Below, in pieces: positions 17,428-25,245 of a stretch of DNA of 64,000 nt. A program made the position numbers and the translations under genes. The stretch spans positions 310,001 through 374,000 of the forward strand of contig NZ_JAGGLC010000002.1 of the NCBI RefSeq assembly GCF_017874235.1, given 5' to 3'. The notes under the pieces were generated by a model. It did not search any database, had not been told where the DNA came from, and saw nothing but the letters and a program-made list of their open reading frames with translations. Origin of the DNA: Halolamina salifodinae (GTDB lineage: Archaea; Halobacteriota; Halobacteria; Halobacteriales; Haloferacaceae). The number at the start of each line of letters is the position of its first letter. Within the stretch, counting starts at the first letter, position 1.

Positions 17428-18555
17428 TCAGCGCGTCGCGCGGAGATACCGCCCCACGTCGACGAGGAAGCCGCCGCCACTCAGGATCGGCAAGACGATC
17501 AGTCCCACCAGCGCGAGCCATGTCGGCACGGCCAGGACGTACCAGAGGCCGAAACACACCGCTGGTGCGAGCGACGGCAGCGCGTACATCCACGCGGCCC
17601 CGCGCCCGAATCGACCGACGGTGGTCAGCACCACCAGCGGGAGCAGGACGGTCCCGGCGAGCAGCAGCAGCCCGGGCGCCGGCGTCCCGGCTGTCGCCGC
17701 TCGCGCGGCGTCGAGCAGGTACGCCGTCGGCGACGACAGTGGGAATGCCCCGAGCAGCGTCGCCACCGGGGCAGCTGTGATGTCACTGATCGCTCCACGA
17801 ACCGCTCCCAGCCGGCCGTAGGCGTAGAGCCCCAGCCCGCCGAGATACGCCAGCAGCGAGACGAAGACGACGCCGTACCAGCGCTTCAGTCCGCGGCGTC
17901 GACGGACGCCCGCCGGGACGGTCGACTCCGACTCGGTCGTCGTCGCGCGCGCCGATGCAGCCGCGTCCCAGGAGTCGCGTTCGGCGCCGGACGTACTCGT
18001 CTGCTCGTTGGTGGTTTGGCTGCCGATGTCGCTCGTCGTTGTGTCGCTGGTCGCTCCGCCGCTGGTCGACCCGGTCTGGGTCGACGATGTCCCAGACTCA
18101 GACGATCCGGAGTCGGTCGTGCCCCCGCTCGAGTCCTGGGACGTGTGCGAGCGGCCGTTCCGCGAGGACTGGGAGCGACCGCTCGTCGTGCGTGTTGTGC
18201 TCGTCGTACTCGTCGACGATCCGGTTGTGGCCGTCGTCGACGTTCCCGTCGTCGACACGGTGTCCGTCGTCGTGCCGTCAGGGAGGTCTTCGTCGGGGAA
18301 CACGGAGACCGCCGGTAGGTCGTCGAGGCGCTTCTCGACGTACTCCCGGTGGCCCATCCGGTCGTAGTCCTTGCGCTGGCCCGGGTCCGAGAGCACGTCG
18401 TTGGCCGTTCGGATCAGTTTGAACTGGGCGTCCCCCTCGGGGTGGTCGTTCACGTCTGGGTGGTACTCCCGAACCCGCTCTCGGTACGCTCGCTTGATCT
18501 CCTCGGCGGAGGCGTCGTCGGAGGTACCGAGAACGTCGTAGAGGTCCGCCGGCAT
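17428..18555 (-). CDS. DnaJ-domain membrane protein
   Basis: I chose ATG at 18555 (MPADLYDVLG); this gives 375 residues. Residues 1-65 are a J domain with the HPD tripeptide in REYHPDVN, so it can stimulate an Hsp70 (DnaK). A Ser/Thr/Gly-rich low-complexity linker covers about residues 95-225, followed by three to four TM helices to the C-terminus. The J domain would face the cytoplasm and recruit DnaK to the membrane. It lacks the zinc-finger and substrate-binding domains of true DnaJ. It is divergent from the MBL-fold gene. Confidence 0.85.
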   Translation of the reverse strand: MPADLYDVLGTSDDASAEEIKRAYRERVREYHPDVNDHPEGDAQFKLIRTANDVLSDPGQRKDYDRMGHREYVEKRLDDLPAVSVFPDEDLPDGTTTDTVSTTGTSTTATTGSSTSTTSTTRTTSGRSQSSRNGRSHTSQDSSGGTTDSGSSESGTSSTQTGSTSGGATSDTTTSDIGSQTTNEQTSTSGAERDSWDAAASARATTTESESTVPAGVRRRRGLKRWYGVVFVSLLAYLGGLGLYAYGRLGAVRGAISDITAAPVATLLGAFPLSSPTAYLLDAARAATAGTPAPGLLLLAGTVLLPLVVLTTVGRFGRGAAWMYALPSLAPAVCFGLWYVLAVPTWLALVGLIVLPILSGGGFLVDVGRYLRATR

Positions 18556-18692
18556 GCCTCCCGCTACGCCCAGTCCGTGTTTGAATCTACCGCCGTGGCG
18601 CCGACGGAAAGAAGCCGCTGTCTGACAGGTCCGCCGGCCCCCGAGACGTGCCAAGTGGGAACCCTCTTGGGCGCCCGCTGAGGACGGCCCCC

Positions 18693-19667
18693 ATGGAGCG
18701 TATCCGGCTCGGGAACTCCGTCTTCGAGGGGCAGAACAACGTCTACCTCCTGCAGGGCGAGGAGACCGTGCTCGTCGACACCGGCGTCGCCACGGAGCCG
18801 ACGCGAACCGACCTCGTCGAGGGGTTAGCCGAGCACGGCGTCGAATTCGCCGACGTGGACCGGATCTTCCTCACACACTGGCACAACGACCACGCTGGTC
18901 TAGCGGGGGAGATCCAGCAGGCCAGTGGCGCGACGGTCCACGCCCACGAGGCGGACGCGCCGCTGATCGCGGGCGAGGAGTCGTCGCTGCTCGAGGAGCG
19001 CACGCGCCAGCAGGAGATGCTGGAGGCGTGGCAGCTCCCTGACGAGCCCCGGGAGGAGCTACTCGCCTTCCTCGATGGGCACTCCGATCTCCGTGGCGAG
19101 ACCGTCGACGTGACGCCGTTCTCCGATGGCGATACGTTCGACGTGAACGGGCTGACGTTCGAGGCGGTCCATCTGCCTGGCCACGCCGCAGGGCTGACCG
19201 CCTTTGCGGTCGAGCGCGAAGGCCGACGCGAGGCGTTCGTCGGCGACGCCATCCTGCCGAAGTACACGCCCAACGTCGGCGGCGCCGACGTGCGGGTGGA
19301 GGCACCGCTGGAGCAGTACGCCGACAGTCTCGTGGAGATCGTCGAGCGCGACTGGGAGCGCGCGCTCCCCGGCCACCGCGACCCAATCGATGACCCCGCG
19401 GGCCGCGCCCGAGAGATCCTGAGTCACCACCGCGAGCGAACCGAGAACGTCGTCGACGTGCTGGAGCGCCACAGCGCCTGCGACGTGTGGACCGTGAGCC
19501 ACCACCTGTTCGGTGAACTCGAGACGATCCACATCCTCCACGGGCCGGGCGAGGCGTTCGCCCACCTCGACCATCTGGAGCGCCACGGCATCGTCGAACG
19601 AGAAGCGACGGAGTACCGGCTGATCGTCGACGACCCGGATGTCGACGCGCTGTTCCCGTCGCCCTGA
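18693..19667 (+). CDS. Metallo-beta-lactamase-fold hydrolase
   Basis: A 324-residue protein starting at ATG 18693. The zinc-binding signature HxHxDH is present as THWHNDHAG near residue 62; a later His (LPGHAAG) near 160, Asp in FVGDAILP and His in LPGHRDP complete the site. A C-terminal helical domain of about 90 residues (REILSHHRERTENVVDVLE) resembles the glyoxalase II/LACTB2-like extension. It hydrolyses a thioester, ester or phosphodiester in the cytoplasm; the substrate is not known. Confidence 0.86.
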   Translation: MERIRLGNSVFEGQNNVYLLQGEETVLVDTGVATEPTRTDLVEGLAEHGVEFADVDRIFLTHWHNDHAGLAGEIQQASGATVHAHEADAPLIAGEESSLLEERTRQQEMLEAWQLPDEPREELLAFLDGHSDLRGETVDVTPFSDGDTFDVNGLTFEAVHLPGHAAGLTAFAVEREGRREAFVGDAILPKYTPNVGGADVRVEAPLEQYADSLVEIVERDWERALPGHRDPIDDPAGRAREILSHHRERTENVVDVLERHSACDVWTVSHHLFGELETIHILHGPGEAFAHLDHLERHGIVEREATEYRLIVDDPDVDALFPSP

Positions 19668-19731
19668 ACGGCTTCGCGCTCGTGACGCACACGAGTGGTG
19701 CGTTTTTACGTCGGACGGCCGGAGAGAGGGT

Positions 19732-20763
19732 ATGAGCGAAGCCGACAACGACTACCAGGTCGCCGTCGTCGGCGGCGGCCCCGCAGGGTTGACGAGCGCA
19801 CTCTACACCACCCGACTCGGCCACGACACGGTCCTCATCGACCGCGGCGGCGGCCGGGCGGCGATGATGCAGGACACCCACAACGTCATCGGCATCACCG
19901 AGGAGACCTCCGGGAACGAACTGCTCCAGACCGCGAAACAGCAGATCGAGTCCTACGGCGCCGACACCGTCCGTGGGCTGGTCTCGGACATCCACGGCGA
20001 GGAGGGAGAGTTCCGACTCGATGTCGGCGACGACACTTACACCGCCGACCGGGTCGTCCTCGCGACGGGGTTCTCCGACGAGCGCCCGGACCCGCCACTG
20101 CCCCGCACCGGCCGCGGCCTCCACTACTGCCTGCACTGTGACGCCTACATGTTCATCGACGAGTCGGTGTACGTGATGGGCACCGGCGAGAGCGCGGCCC
20201 ACGTCGCGATGATCATGCTCAACTTCACCGAGGACGTGGACCTGCTGCTGCGCGGGTCGGCGCCGGAGTGGAGCGACACCACCGACGAACAGCTACGCGC
20301 CCACCCGGTGGACGTGATCGACGAGGAAATCACGGGGATGAACAACGACGAGGACGGCTGGCTGGAGTCCTTCGAGTTCGCGGACGGCACGGTCCGGGAG
20401 TACCGCGGCGGCTTCCCCATGTTCGGCTCGGACTACCACGCCGAACTCGCCGACGTGCTGGGGCTCAAGCGCGTCGACGAGGACGAGGGGCCCGTGGAGG
20501 TCGACGACCACGGCCGCACCTCCGTCGAGGGCGTGTTCGCCGTCGGTGACCTGACGCCAGGCCACAACCAGATCCCCGTCGCGATGGGCCAGGGGGCGAA
20601 GGCGGGCATCGCGGTCCACTACGACCTCCGGGAGTACCCCAAGTCGCTGGCCGAACTCGACGGCGAGAGCGTCGATCCGGCGGCGACGCCCGCCGTGTCC
20701 GAGGAGCTCCGGGAGGCGGCGGCAGAACGCCACGCCGAGGCGCCGGCGACCGACGACGACTGA
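19732..20763 (+). CDS. FAD-dependent NAD(P)-disulfide oxidoreductase (thioredoxin reductase-like)
   Basis: A 343-residue protein. The N-terminal Rossmann motif is VAVVGGGPAGLTSALY and the FAD-closing motif is VEGVFAVGDLTPGHNQIPVA. A CxxC pair sits in the middle (HYCLHCDAYM), the place where thioredoxin reductases carry their redox disulfide; the NADPH Rossmann motif is weak (VMGTGESAAHVAM). It is a thioredoxin-reductase-like flavoprotein whose partner is not encoded nearby. Confidence 0.85.
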   Translation: MSEADNDYQVAVVGGGPAGLTSALYTTRLGHDTVLIDRGGGRAAMMQDTHNVIGITEETSGNELLQTAKQQIESYGADTVRGLVSDIHGEEGEFRLDVGDDTYTADRVVLATGFSDERPDPPLPRTGRGLHYCLHCDAYMFIDESVYVMGTGESAAHVAMIMLNFTEDVDLLLRGSAPEWSDTTDEQLRAHPVDVIDEEITGMNNDEDGWLESFEFADGTVREYRGGFPMFGSDYHAELADVLGLKRVDEDEGPVEVDDHGRTSVEGVFAVGDLTPGHNQIPVAMGQGAKAGIAVHYDLREYPKSLAELDGESVDPAATPAVSEELREAAAERHAEAPATDDD

Positions 20764-20884
20764 CTAACTCTTCTGTCAGTTTTCAACCTATTTGGTGTCG
20801 GCCTATCAACCGTTAGGTCACCGTCGCTGCTACCCTCCCTTCGGTGGACTCGGGAGCGTTGGTCTCGCCTGCTGCAGCGGTGAG

Positions 20885-21063
20885 GTGGATCCCGAACTCG
20901 TCACCGACACGCCCGTGGCTGCGGACGTCTCGGCCGTCATCGGCGAGCTCGTCGGGGCCGGCGACATGAGCCTCGTCGTCGAAGGCTTCGAGCGCGACAT
21001 CAGCCTCGACGAGTTCAACCAACCCGACAGCGGGAACGAGTTCGTCGTCGCCTCGTTCCCGAT
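20885..21063 (+). pseudogene. Remnant resembling a DUF4352-type secreted domain
   Basis: The stretch between the oxidoreductase gene and 21150 (387 bases) contains no complete gene. In the plus frame it encodes EVDPELVTDTPVAADVSAVI followed by DISLDEFNQPDSGNEFVVAS, which reads like the beta-rich start of a DUF4352 lipoprotein domain (the SGNEFVV segment is characteristic as I recall). There is no signal peptide, no credible start, and the frame then runs into unrelated sequence. I read this as a decayed gene fragment beside the integration hot spot. Confidence 0.35.
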
Positions 21064-21150
21064 CTGGGCTGCCGCAATAGCTCTCCGGACGTTCGGCCCA
21101 CTGGGGGGCGTCAGTTACAGCGCCGGGCTTAGAAGACGAATCCTGCCGAT

Positions 21151-21669
21151 TCACCCCCGCTCGTACTGCACTCGCCCCATCACGATCCAGACCCCGAACC
21201 CGAGAATGAGCATACCGGGGATCATCGCGACGGGGCCGAACACGGCGAGGGCGTGAGTCCCGTCGCCGGTGTGATGGACGCCGCCGTCGATGAAGACGGG
21301 GATCGTCAGGACCCCCATCGAGTACAGCGCGTCGTGCGCCCAGGCGGTGATTCCGACGGCGGCCACGGCCCAGCGAAGTGGGTGCCACTCAATCCGGTCG
21401 GAGTAGTGGACGGCGACCAGCCCCAGCAGCGACACGATCACCGGCGTGAGCAGGTTATTCCAGGCCCCGACACCACCCGGGGTGTAGTGGGTGGTCAGCG
21501 TGATCCCCTCGAGGCTGAACGGGCCGAAGTTGCCGTGCGTCGCGATCTCGCCGGTGGCGGCGACGTTGATGGCGAGGTGGATGAGTTCGTGGACGACGAG
21601 CCAGACGACAGTTAGTAGCGTGGTGAGGACGAGCGCGACGAGGACGTCTCGTTTGTGCGAGCTATTCAT
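21151..21669 (-). CDS. Small membrane protein with HExxH motif
   Basis: Read from ATG at 21669 (MNSSHKRDV) it has 172 residues; a frame open to 21852 would add 61 residues that look unlike a membrane protein N-terminus. The first TM helix carries VVHELIHLAI, an HExxH zinc-peptidase motif placed inside or at the edge of a membrane helix as in site-2-protease-like enzymes. Further TM helices lie near residues 85-105, 115-135 and 145-165. A third zinc ligand is not obvious, so activity is uncertain. It is adjacent to the tRNA used for integration and belongs to the host side. Confidence 0.62.
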   Translation of the reverse strand: MNSSHKRDVLVALVLTTLLTVVWLVVHELIHLAINVAATGEIATHGNFGPFSLEGITLTTHYTPGGVGAWNNLLTPVIVSLLGLVAVHYSDRIEWHPLRWAVAAVGITAWAHDALYSMGVLTIPVFIDGGVHHTGDGTHALAVFGPVAMIPGMLILGFGVWIVMGRVQYERG

Positions 21670-21971
21670 CTTCCGTGTTCCTCGTGATACGGGAGTTTGG
21701 CTTGAAAATGATGGGGTGAATACCGGTGAGAATACGCGCTCCCACTGGACGACCCCATCGACGTCCGTGATGGAGCCGGCGCCGGAGGTGTCCCAGTCGC
21801 CGATGTCCACGTTGCCGGTCTCGCGAGCGGCCCAGCCGGCGTACTTCGACATTTATGCGCTCACCACCGTAGACCGGCAGGAGGGGTTCCATGGCGCGGC
21901 CCTGTGGCCGTTATGGGTTGGCCTCAGAACATCAGAACATCCTTATTTCCCCCAGTAGTTGTTCCGAGTGC

Positions 21972-22042
21972 GCACCGGTGGTCTAGTGGCAGGACCTGAG
22001 CCTTCCAAGCTCATGGCCCGGGTTCAAATCCCGGCCGGTGCA
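21972..22042 (+). tRNA. tRNA-Gly (anticodon UCC), integration target
   Basis: A 71-nt cloverleaf. The acceptor GCACCGG pairs with CCGGTGC, the discriminator is A, and the anticodon stem TGAGC/GCTCA encloses the loop CTTCCAA with anticodon TCC. The T-arm is CGGG-TTCAAAT-CCCG. It is intact, and its 3' end is the left copy of the repeat that bounds the integrated element. Confidence 0.95.
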
Positions 22043-22046
22043 TTTC
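22025..22046 (+). repeat. Left attachment site (attL core)
   Basis: CAAATCCCGGCCGGTGCATT plus TC, the tRNA-Gly T-arm and acceptor end with four bases beyond it. It is identical to 47498-47519. Confidence 0.9.
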
Positions 22047-22225
22047 GCGCCATTATCCTCCGAAGACACAGTTAATCGCCAGACAGCAGTGGGCTCGGAC
22101 GATTCAAACTGTTCTTCGGCGGAAGATTGCATAATGGATTGGGTTCTGGGTCGTCGCTATCCTGCGGTTCCAGTAGGATATGGGTGTGCCACGGTATTAA
22201 GTTCGCACATAACTTGCACTGGGGT

Positions 22226-22507
22226 ATGTCGATGGACATTACTGAGGTAGACCGCCTTGTTGATGAGATAACCGAGCTTCGGGATGGAATGGAGGAGACC
22301 CACAGGACACGGCAGGGCGTTGATGAGTCCGAATTCAGCGACCACTACCAAGCTCTCGAACTGTGCGCGGTGCTCTTGAGGGAGGTCTCTGCAGATGTTG
22401 GGGAGGAACGAAATGGGGACAGTCAGCTAATTAGTGAGGCGGCGGAGTTGCTTGCGGAGCGGGAAGTGGAATCGTCTTATCCGGGGCGCGGCGAAGATTG
22501 GGAATAG
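22226..22507 (+). CDS. Small acidic helical protein, unknown
   Basis: A 93-residue protein starting MSMDITEVDRLVDEI, chosen at ATG 22226 because upstream frame sequence has no coding character. It is predicted mostly helical and strongly acidic, with no recognised motif. It is the first gene inside the left end of the element; the intervening bases 22047-22225 show no gene. Its convergent neighbour is a C2H2 zinc-finger gene one base beyond its stop. Confidence 0.55.
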   Translation: MSMDITEVDRLVDEITELRDGMEETHRTRQGVDESEFSDHYQALELCAVLLREVSADVGEERNGDSQLISEAAELLAEREVESSYPGRGEDWE

Positions 22508-22508
22508 G

Positions 22509-22667
22509 TTAGTCGTGCGAATCGAGGTGGCGTAGGAGGTCGGATTTTCTCGACTGGCCGTAGTAGTGTTTCACTCCGCACACTTTGCATCGATACCACC
22601 CCTCGTCGCTTTCGCACTCTTCGAATTGTTCCTTGATTCGTTCGTTTATCGGTTTTTCATCCTTCAT
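22509..22667 (-). CDS. C2H2 zinc-finger mini-protein
   Basis: A 52-residue protein. The finger is YRCKVCGVKHYYGQSRKSDL followed by LRHLDSH: Cys-x2-Cys, a 16-17 residue span and His-x3-4-His, with the hydrophobic residues expected in a C2H2 fold. The N-terminus is a charged helix (MKDEKPINERIKEQFEECE). Single C2H2 proteins of this size are common regulators in archaeal viruses and plasmids, so a transcriptional role in the element is likely. It is too short for most automated gene calls. Confidence 0.7.
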   Translation of the reverse strand: MKDEKPINERIKEQFEECESDEGWYRCKVCGVKHYYGQSRKSDLLRHLDSHD

Positions 22668-22726
22668 ATCACCTCTATTACTTTTTTAACCCTATTGGTA
22701 TAGTGCAAGTTAATCATGAGTCCATT

Positions 22727-23020
22727 ATGTCGGAGACGTTCTGTAGAGACATGGACGAAGACGAAATTGAAGAGAAGCTGAATCGGAAGAAGGCGGAACT
22801 CAAGTCCGAACTCAAAGAGGAATTGGGCGCGGGCGACACCCGCATTGATGCTTCGCTCGGAATGTTCTCGTTGACGGTGGACAGCGAAGAAGACCTTGAA
22901 TCGACGGTGGAGGCGTTTCAGACGGTGTGGACTGACCGAATCGAGGAGTTGGAGGATAGTCGGGCGGACACGATGAGGGAGAAGCTTGAGGATGAGGATG
23001 TCGGCTTCATCTTGGGGTGA
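22727..23020 (+). CDS. Small acidic coiled protein, unknown
   Basis: A 97-residue protein starting at ATG 22727 (MSETFCRDMDEDEIEEKL); a GTG at 22703 is an alternative. It has a charged N-terminal coiled-coil-like helix (KLNRKKAELKSELKEELG), a short hydrophobic strand region (ASLGMFSLTVDS) and a second helix. No known family was recognised. It precedes the zinc-ribbon gene by seven bases and so probably shares its transcript; the T-rich stretch TTTTTTAA at 22683-22690 could be its TATA element. Confidence 0.6.
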   Translation: MSETFCRDMDEDEIEEKLNRKKAELKSELKEELGAGDTRIDASLGMFSLTVDSEEDLESTVEAFQTVWTDRIEELEDSRADTMREKLEDEDVGFILG

Positions 23021-23027
23021 TACAGGT

Positions 23028-23201
23028 ATGGCTAGTTACTGTGACCTCTGCGACCAGTCGGTGAAGACCACCTATGAATGCGTGAAGTGCGGATTCCTCA
23101 CTGGTGATTGCTGTGGGGGGAATCTGGACACTTACAAGAATCGGGATATCTACCGTGCTTCTTGGTGGATTTGTCCCCGATGCGGAGCCGAGAATGACTG
23201 A
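23028..23201 (+). CDS. Double zinc-ribbon mini-protein
   Basis: A 57-residue protein with cysteine pairs CDLC, CVKC, a CC pair (TGDCCGGN) and CPRC, enough for two zinc sites. Such small zinc ribbons in haloarchaeal mobile elements are usually DNA- or protein-binding regulators. Its TGA overlaps the ATG of the next gene (TGATG), so the two are translationally coupled. Confidence 0.65.
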   Translation: MASYCDLCDQSVKTTYECVKCGFLTGDCCGGNLDTYKNRDIYRASWWICPRCGAEND

Positions 23202-23782
23202 TGATTGGCTGGGTTCTGGGGTTTTTCGTAGGCGTCCTAATCCTAGTTCTGAAAGCAGTAGGTGCCGTGTTCTATCGGTTCCTACTCGCCCACGAGTATC
23301 TGCATATGGTTATGGCGTCGAGGCTTGGCGTCGCGTATCGAGACCGAGGACATCAGGGCTCGCACTACATCGTGGAAATGAGGAATCCTACTCCGGGACA
23401 ACTTGCACTTATCTCGTTTGCTCCTATTTGTTTGGCCGTCGTCGCCGTCGCCTCTTTTCTGGTGTTCTGGAGTATCGTAGAGGTGCATTTCTGGTTCTCT
23501 CTTCTTTTCCTCTTCGTTGGGGTTGGTTGTGCGAGGTTCTCACCCCCGAGCTTTGTTGATGTCTCTGGTGTTTTCTTGAATGTCTCGCGTGCCCAGCCCT
23601 TGTCCTCGGTGTTGTCGTCGGTCGTTGCCCTGCCTCTCCTGATACTCAGGCTCCCCTGTCTCCTCTTCCCTCGTCATAATCTTTACTTGGACTGGCTATT
23701 CGTGGCCCTGCTGTTCTATGGTTCGTTCGTTCTGGAAAATTGGGTTCGTGCTTCGCTTGTCTTCCCCCCGGGGGTCTATTGA
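23201..23782 (+). CDS. Membrane protein with HExxH motif (putative intramembrane protease)
   Basis: A 193-residue, four to five TM protein. The first helix (MIGWVLGFFVGVLILVLKAV) is followed by FLLAHEYLHMVMA, an HExxH motif at a membrane boundary. Two long hydrophobic stretches follow near residues 68-115 and 140-185. This resembles the topology of site-2-protease or DUF3267-like zinc peptidases, although the distal Asp/His ligand is not clear. It is coupled to the zinc-ribbon gene by a one-base overlap. Inside a provirus it could process a regulator, an envelope protein or a host surface protein; this is speculation. Confidence 0.58.
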   Translation: MIGWVLGFFVGVLILVLKAVGAVFYRFLLAHEYLHMVMASRLGVAYRDRGHQGSHYIVEMRNPTPGQLALISFAPICLAVVAVASFLVFWSIVEVHFWFSLLFLFVGVGCARFSPPSFVDVSGVFLNVSRAQPLSSVLSSVVALPLLILRLPCLLFPRHNLYLDWLFVALLFYGSFVLENWVRASLVFPPGVY

Positions 23783-23818
23783 GTGGTGTCGCAATACCGT
23801 AACCACAGTGTTGAATGG

Positions 23819-23841
23819 GTGAATTCACACAGTGAATTCAC
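23819..23841. promoter_or_regulatory. Tandem palindromic operator-like sites
   Basis: Two copies of the perfect palindrome GTGAATTCAC lie at 23819-23828 and 23832-23841, separated by ACA (13-base centre spacing). They are in the 218-base gap between the membrane protein and the Tat-signal protein, followed by two copies of the element-wide motif at 23900 and 23935. The pairing suggests a cooperative repressor site. Confidence 0.45.
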
Positions 23842-23899
23842 ATTATTCGATAGATTCGACGGTGGGGGATTCACGATGCTCAATACTGGTTTTCTCTGG

Positions 23900-23946
23900 C
23901 TGTTGGTAATGTTGAGAGGGAGAGTTGGCTGAACCTGTTGGTAATG
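23900..23946 (+). repeat. Two tandem copies of the element-wide motif CTGTTGGTAATGTT
   Basis: Exact 14-base copies begin at 23900 and 23935. They are the only tandem pair and the leftmost copies in the element. Other exact 12-base copies are at 33797, 35685, 35981, 39852 and 47376. Confidence 0.85.
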
Positions 23947-24000
23947 TTTGAGGTCGAAAAAATGGACGTGGCTAAGTGATTGTATTGCGATTTTTGTAGT

Positions 24001-24441
24001 ATGGATAGGAGGCAAGTTCTGAAAGGAGTTGTCGCCACGCTGGGATTGGGAGTCGGCGTGTCGGGGAGCGCGTCGGCGGCGTCTGGGCCGTCGTCTGGCG
24101 TGGTCGTCGGCGTCACTGATGACGATATTAGCCCGAGCAAGGAGGTCTACTACGATACTGACAAAGTTCCTGCCTCTCACATCGATGGATATCGCAGGCA
24201 AGACCTCGATATCCTCGCCGTCACGGATACGCGTGATTTGGACTGCGACTTTCAGATGACTGTCCACGTGTGCCCTCGGGAGAAGAACGGGATGAGACTC
24301 AACAATGAGTGGGGTGCAGAAAATCAGATTGAAAATGCCATTTTGCAGAAAGAGGAAGGAGAGAGGTTGCTGGCTTTGTCTGATGTTCCTGCCAGTATCG
24401 AGTTGACGGAAGTGGGGGTGAATGTTACATACGATGTTTAG
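24001..24441 (+). CDS. Tat-secreted protein, unknown
   Basis: A 146-residue protein with a twin-arginine signal: MDRRQVLKGVVATLGLGVG followed by an AxA-like cleavage region (SASA). The mature part has three cysteines-containing segments (DLDCDFQMTVHVCP) and is acidic with N-terminal beta character. No family was recognised. It overlaps the next gene, so the two are co-translated. As a secreted product encoded by a provirus it might alter the host surface. Confidence 0.7.
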   Translation: MDRRQVLKGVVATLGLGVGVSGSASAASGPSSGVVVGVTDDDISPSKEVYYDTDKVPASHIDGYRRQDLDILAVTDTRDLDCDFQMTVHVCPREKNGMRLNNEWGAENQIENAILQKEEGERLLALSDVPASIELTEVGVNVTYDV

Positions 24442-24724
24442 GAGGGAGTTCATCGAGACCTCTGTGTTGGCCACGGTTCTTCCGTTCGAGCAGTCTACCG
24501 AAACGGGTTATTGGGATTTCGACGGAGTGGGGGAAAACGGACAAATTTCGTTCGTTCGGTATGATGGCCGTGGTTCGCAGTGTGCTTCGTGCGTGATTGA
24601 TGGGGAGGTCGGGTCGTGGGAAGTGAGAAAAACCGTTTGGGGTGGACAGGTTCGCTACTCCGAGGAATTCAGTGACCGTGCTGAGGCTTTGGAGTATGCG
24701 GTTGACTGGATGCAGAGCACTTAG
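24434..24724 (+). CDS. Small protein with Tat-like N-terminus, unknown
   Basis: A 96-residue protein from ATG 24434 (MFRREFIETSVLATVLPF); an ATG at 24422 is an alternative. The start has a twin-arginine but a short hydrophobic region and no clear cleavage site, so export is uncertain. The rest is a compact beta/alpha domain ending in YAVDWMQST with two cysteines (CASC). It overlaps the secreted-protein gene by eight bases, which indicates a two-gene unit. Confidence 0.55.
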   Translation: MFRREFIETSVLATVLPFEQSTETGYWDFDGVGENGQISFVRYDGRGSQCASCVIDGEVGSWEVRKTVWGGQVRYSEEFSDRAEALEYAVDWMQST

Positions 24725-24765
24725 TCTGTGGCATCGTTAAGTGAGTCGGGAGTATTTGGCTGGCT

Positions 24766-25059
24766 ATGACGATTAGCCATGAACCGAGTATGGACGCTCG
24801 GGAACCTACCGATGGTGATTTAGAGACTTTCCGTGATTTAGCTGAAGGTGATGAAGTGAAGTTCTTTGAGTGGCCGGTTTCGCCGTTGAGGGTGTTAGGT
24901 TGGGAGGAGGATTCCGAGTTTGGGGAAGTCGTGAAGGTCGAATCGGAGGGGAGTAAGTCGTACCTGTACGAGGTTGAGGGGCATCTGTGGCACTACGACG
25001 CCGATGGTGAAGGAGAAGCTAATCCCTATCCAGTGGAGAATCTTGTTCTAGTAGATTAG
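24766..25059 (+). CDS. Small acidic protein, unknown
   Basis: A 97-residue protein (ATG 24766, alternative 24790). The body reads as a short beta-barrel-like sequence (GDEVKFFEWPVSPLRVLGWE ... SYLYEVEGHLWHYD), reminiscent of SH3/KOW-like small domains, with no catalytic motif. It stands alone before a 186-base gap that holds the promoter of the serine recombinase. Confidence 0.5.
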   Translation: MTISHEPSMDAREPTDGDLETFRDLAEGDEVKFFEWPVSPLRVLGWEEDSEFGEVVKVESEGSKSYLYEVEGHLWHYDADGEGEANPYPVENLVLVD

Positions 25060-25207
25060 TAGATGGGGTTGAAGAGCCCGATAGTACGGACGATTCAGAG
25101 GGTTGTATCTGGAATCGAGTATTGTGGTGATATATTAGTAGGGGAATCAAGGTGTTCGGTGTAAGGAACCGACCACTCTCTTACAACCTGTAAACAACCC
25201 CACCCAG

Positions 25208-25215
25208 TTTATAAA
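25208..25215 (+). promoter_or_regulatory. TATA box of the serine recombinase gene
   Basis: TTTATAAA lies 31-38 bases upstream of the recombinase ATG. A Shine-Dalgarno-like GGAG sits nine bases before the start codon, so this transcript has a short leader, unlike most leaderless haloarchaeal mRNAs. Confidence 0.55.
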
Positions 25216-25245
25216 GGGTAGTAGATGTAAGGTATAGCCGGAGAA

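Noticed and set aside
20792..21256. 154-residue plus-strand frame after the oxidoreductase gene
   Set aside because: Only a central part looks protein-like; no credible start and the end overlaps a better gene, so it is listed as a remnant.
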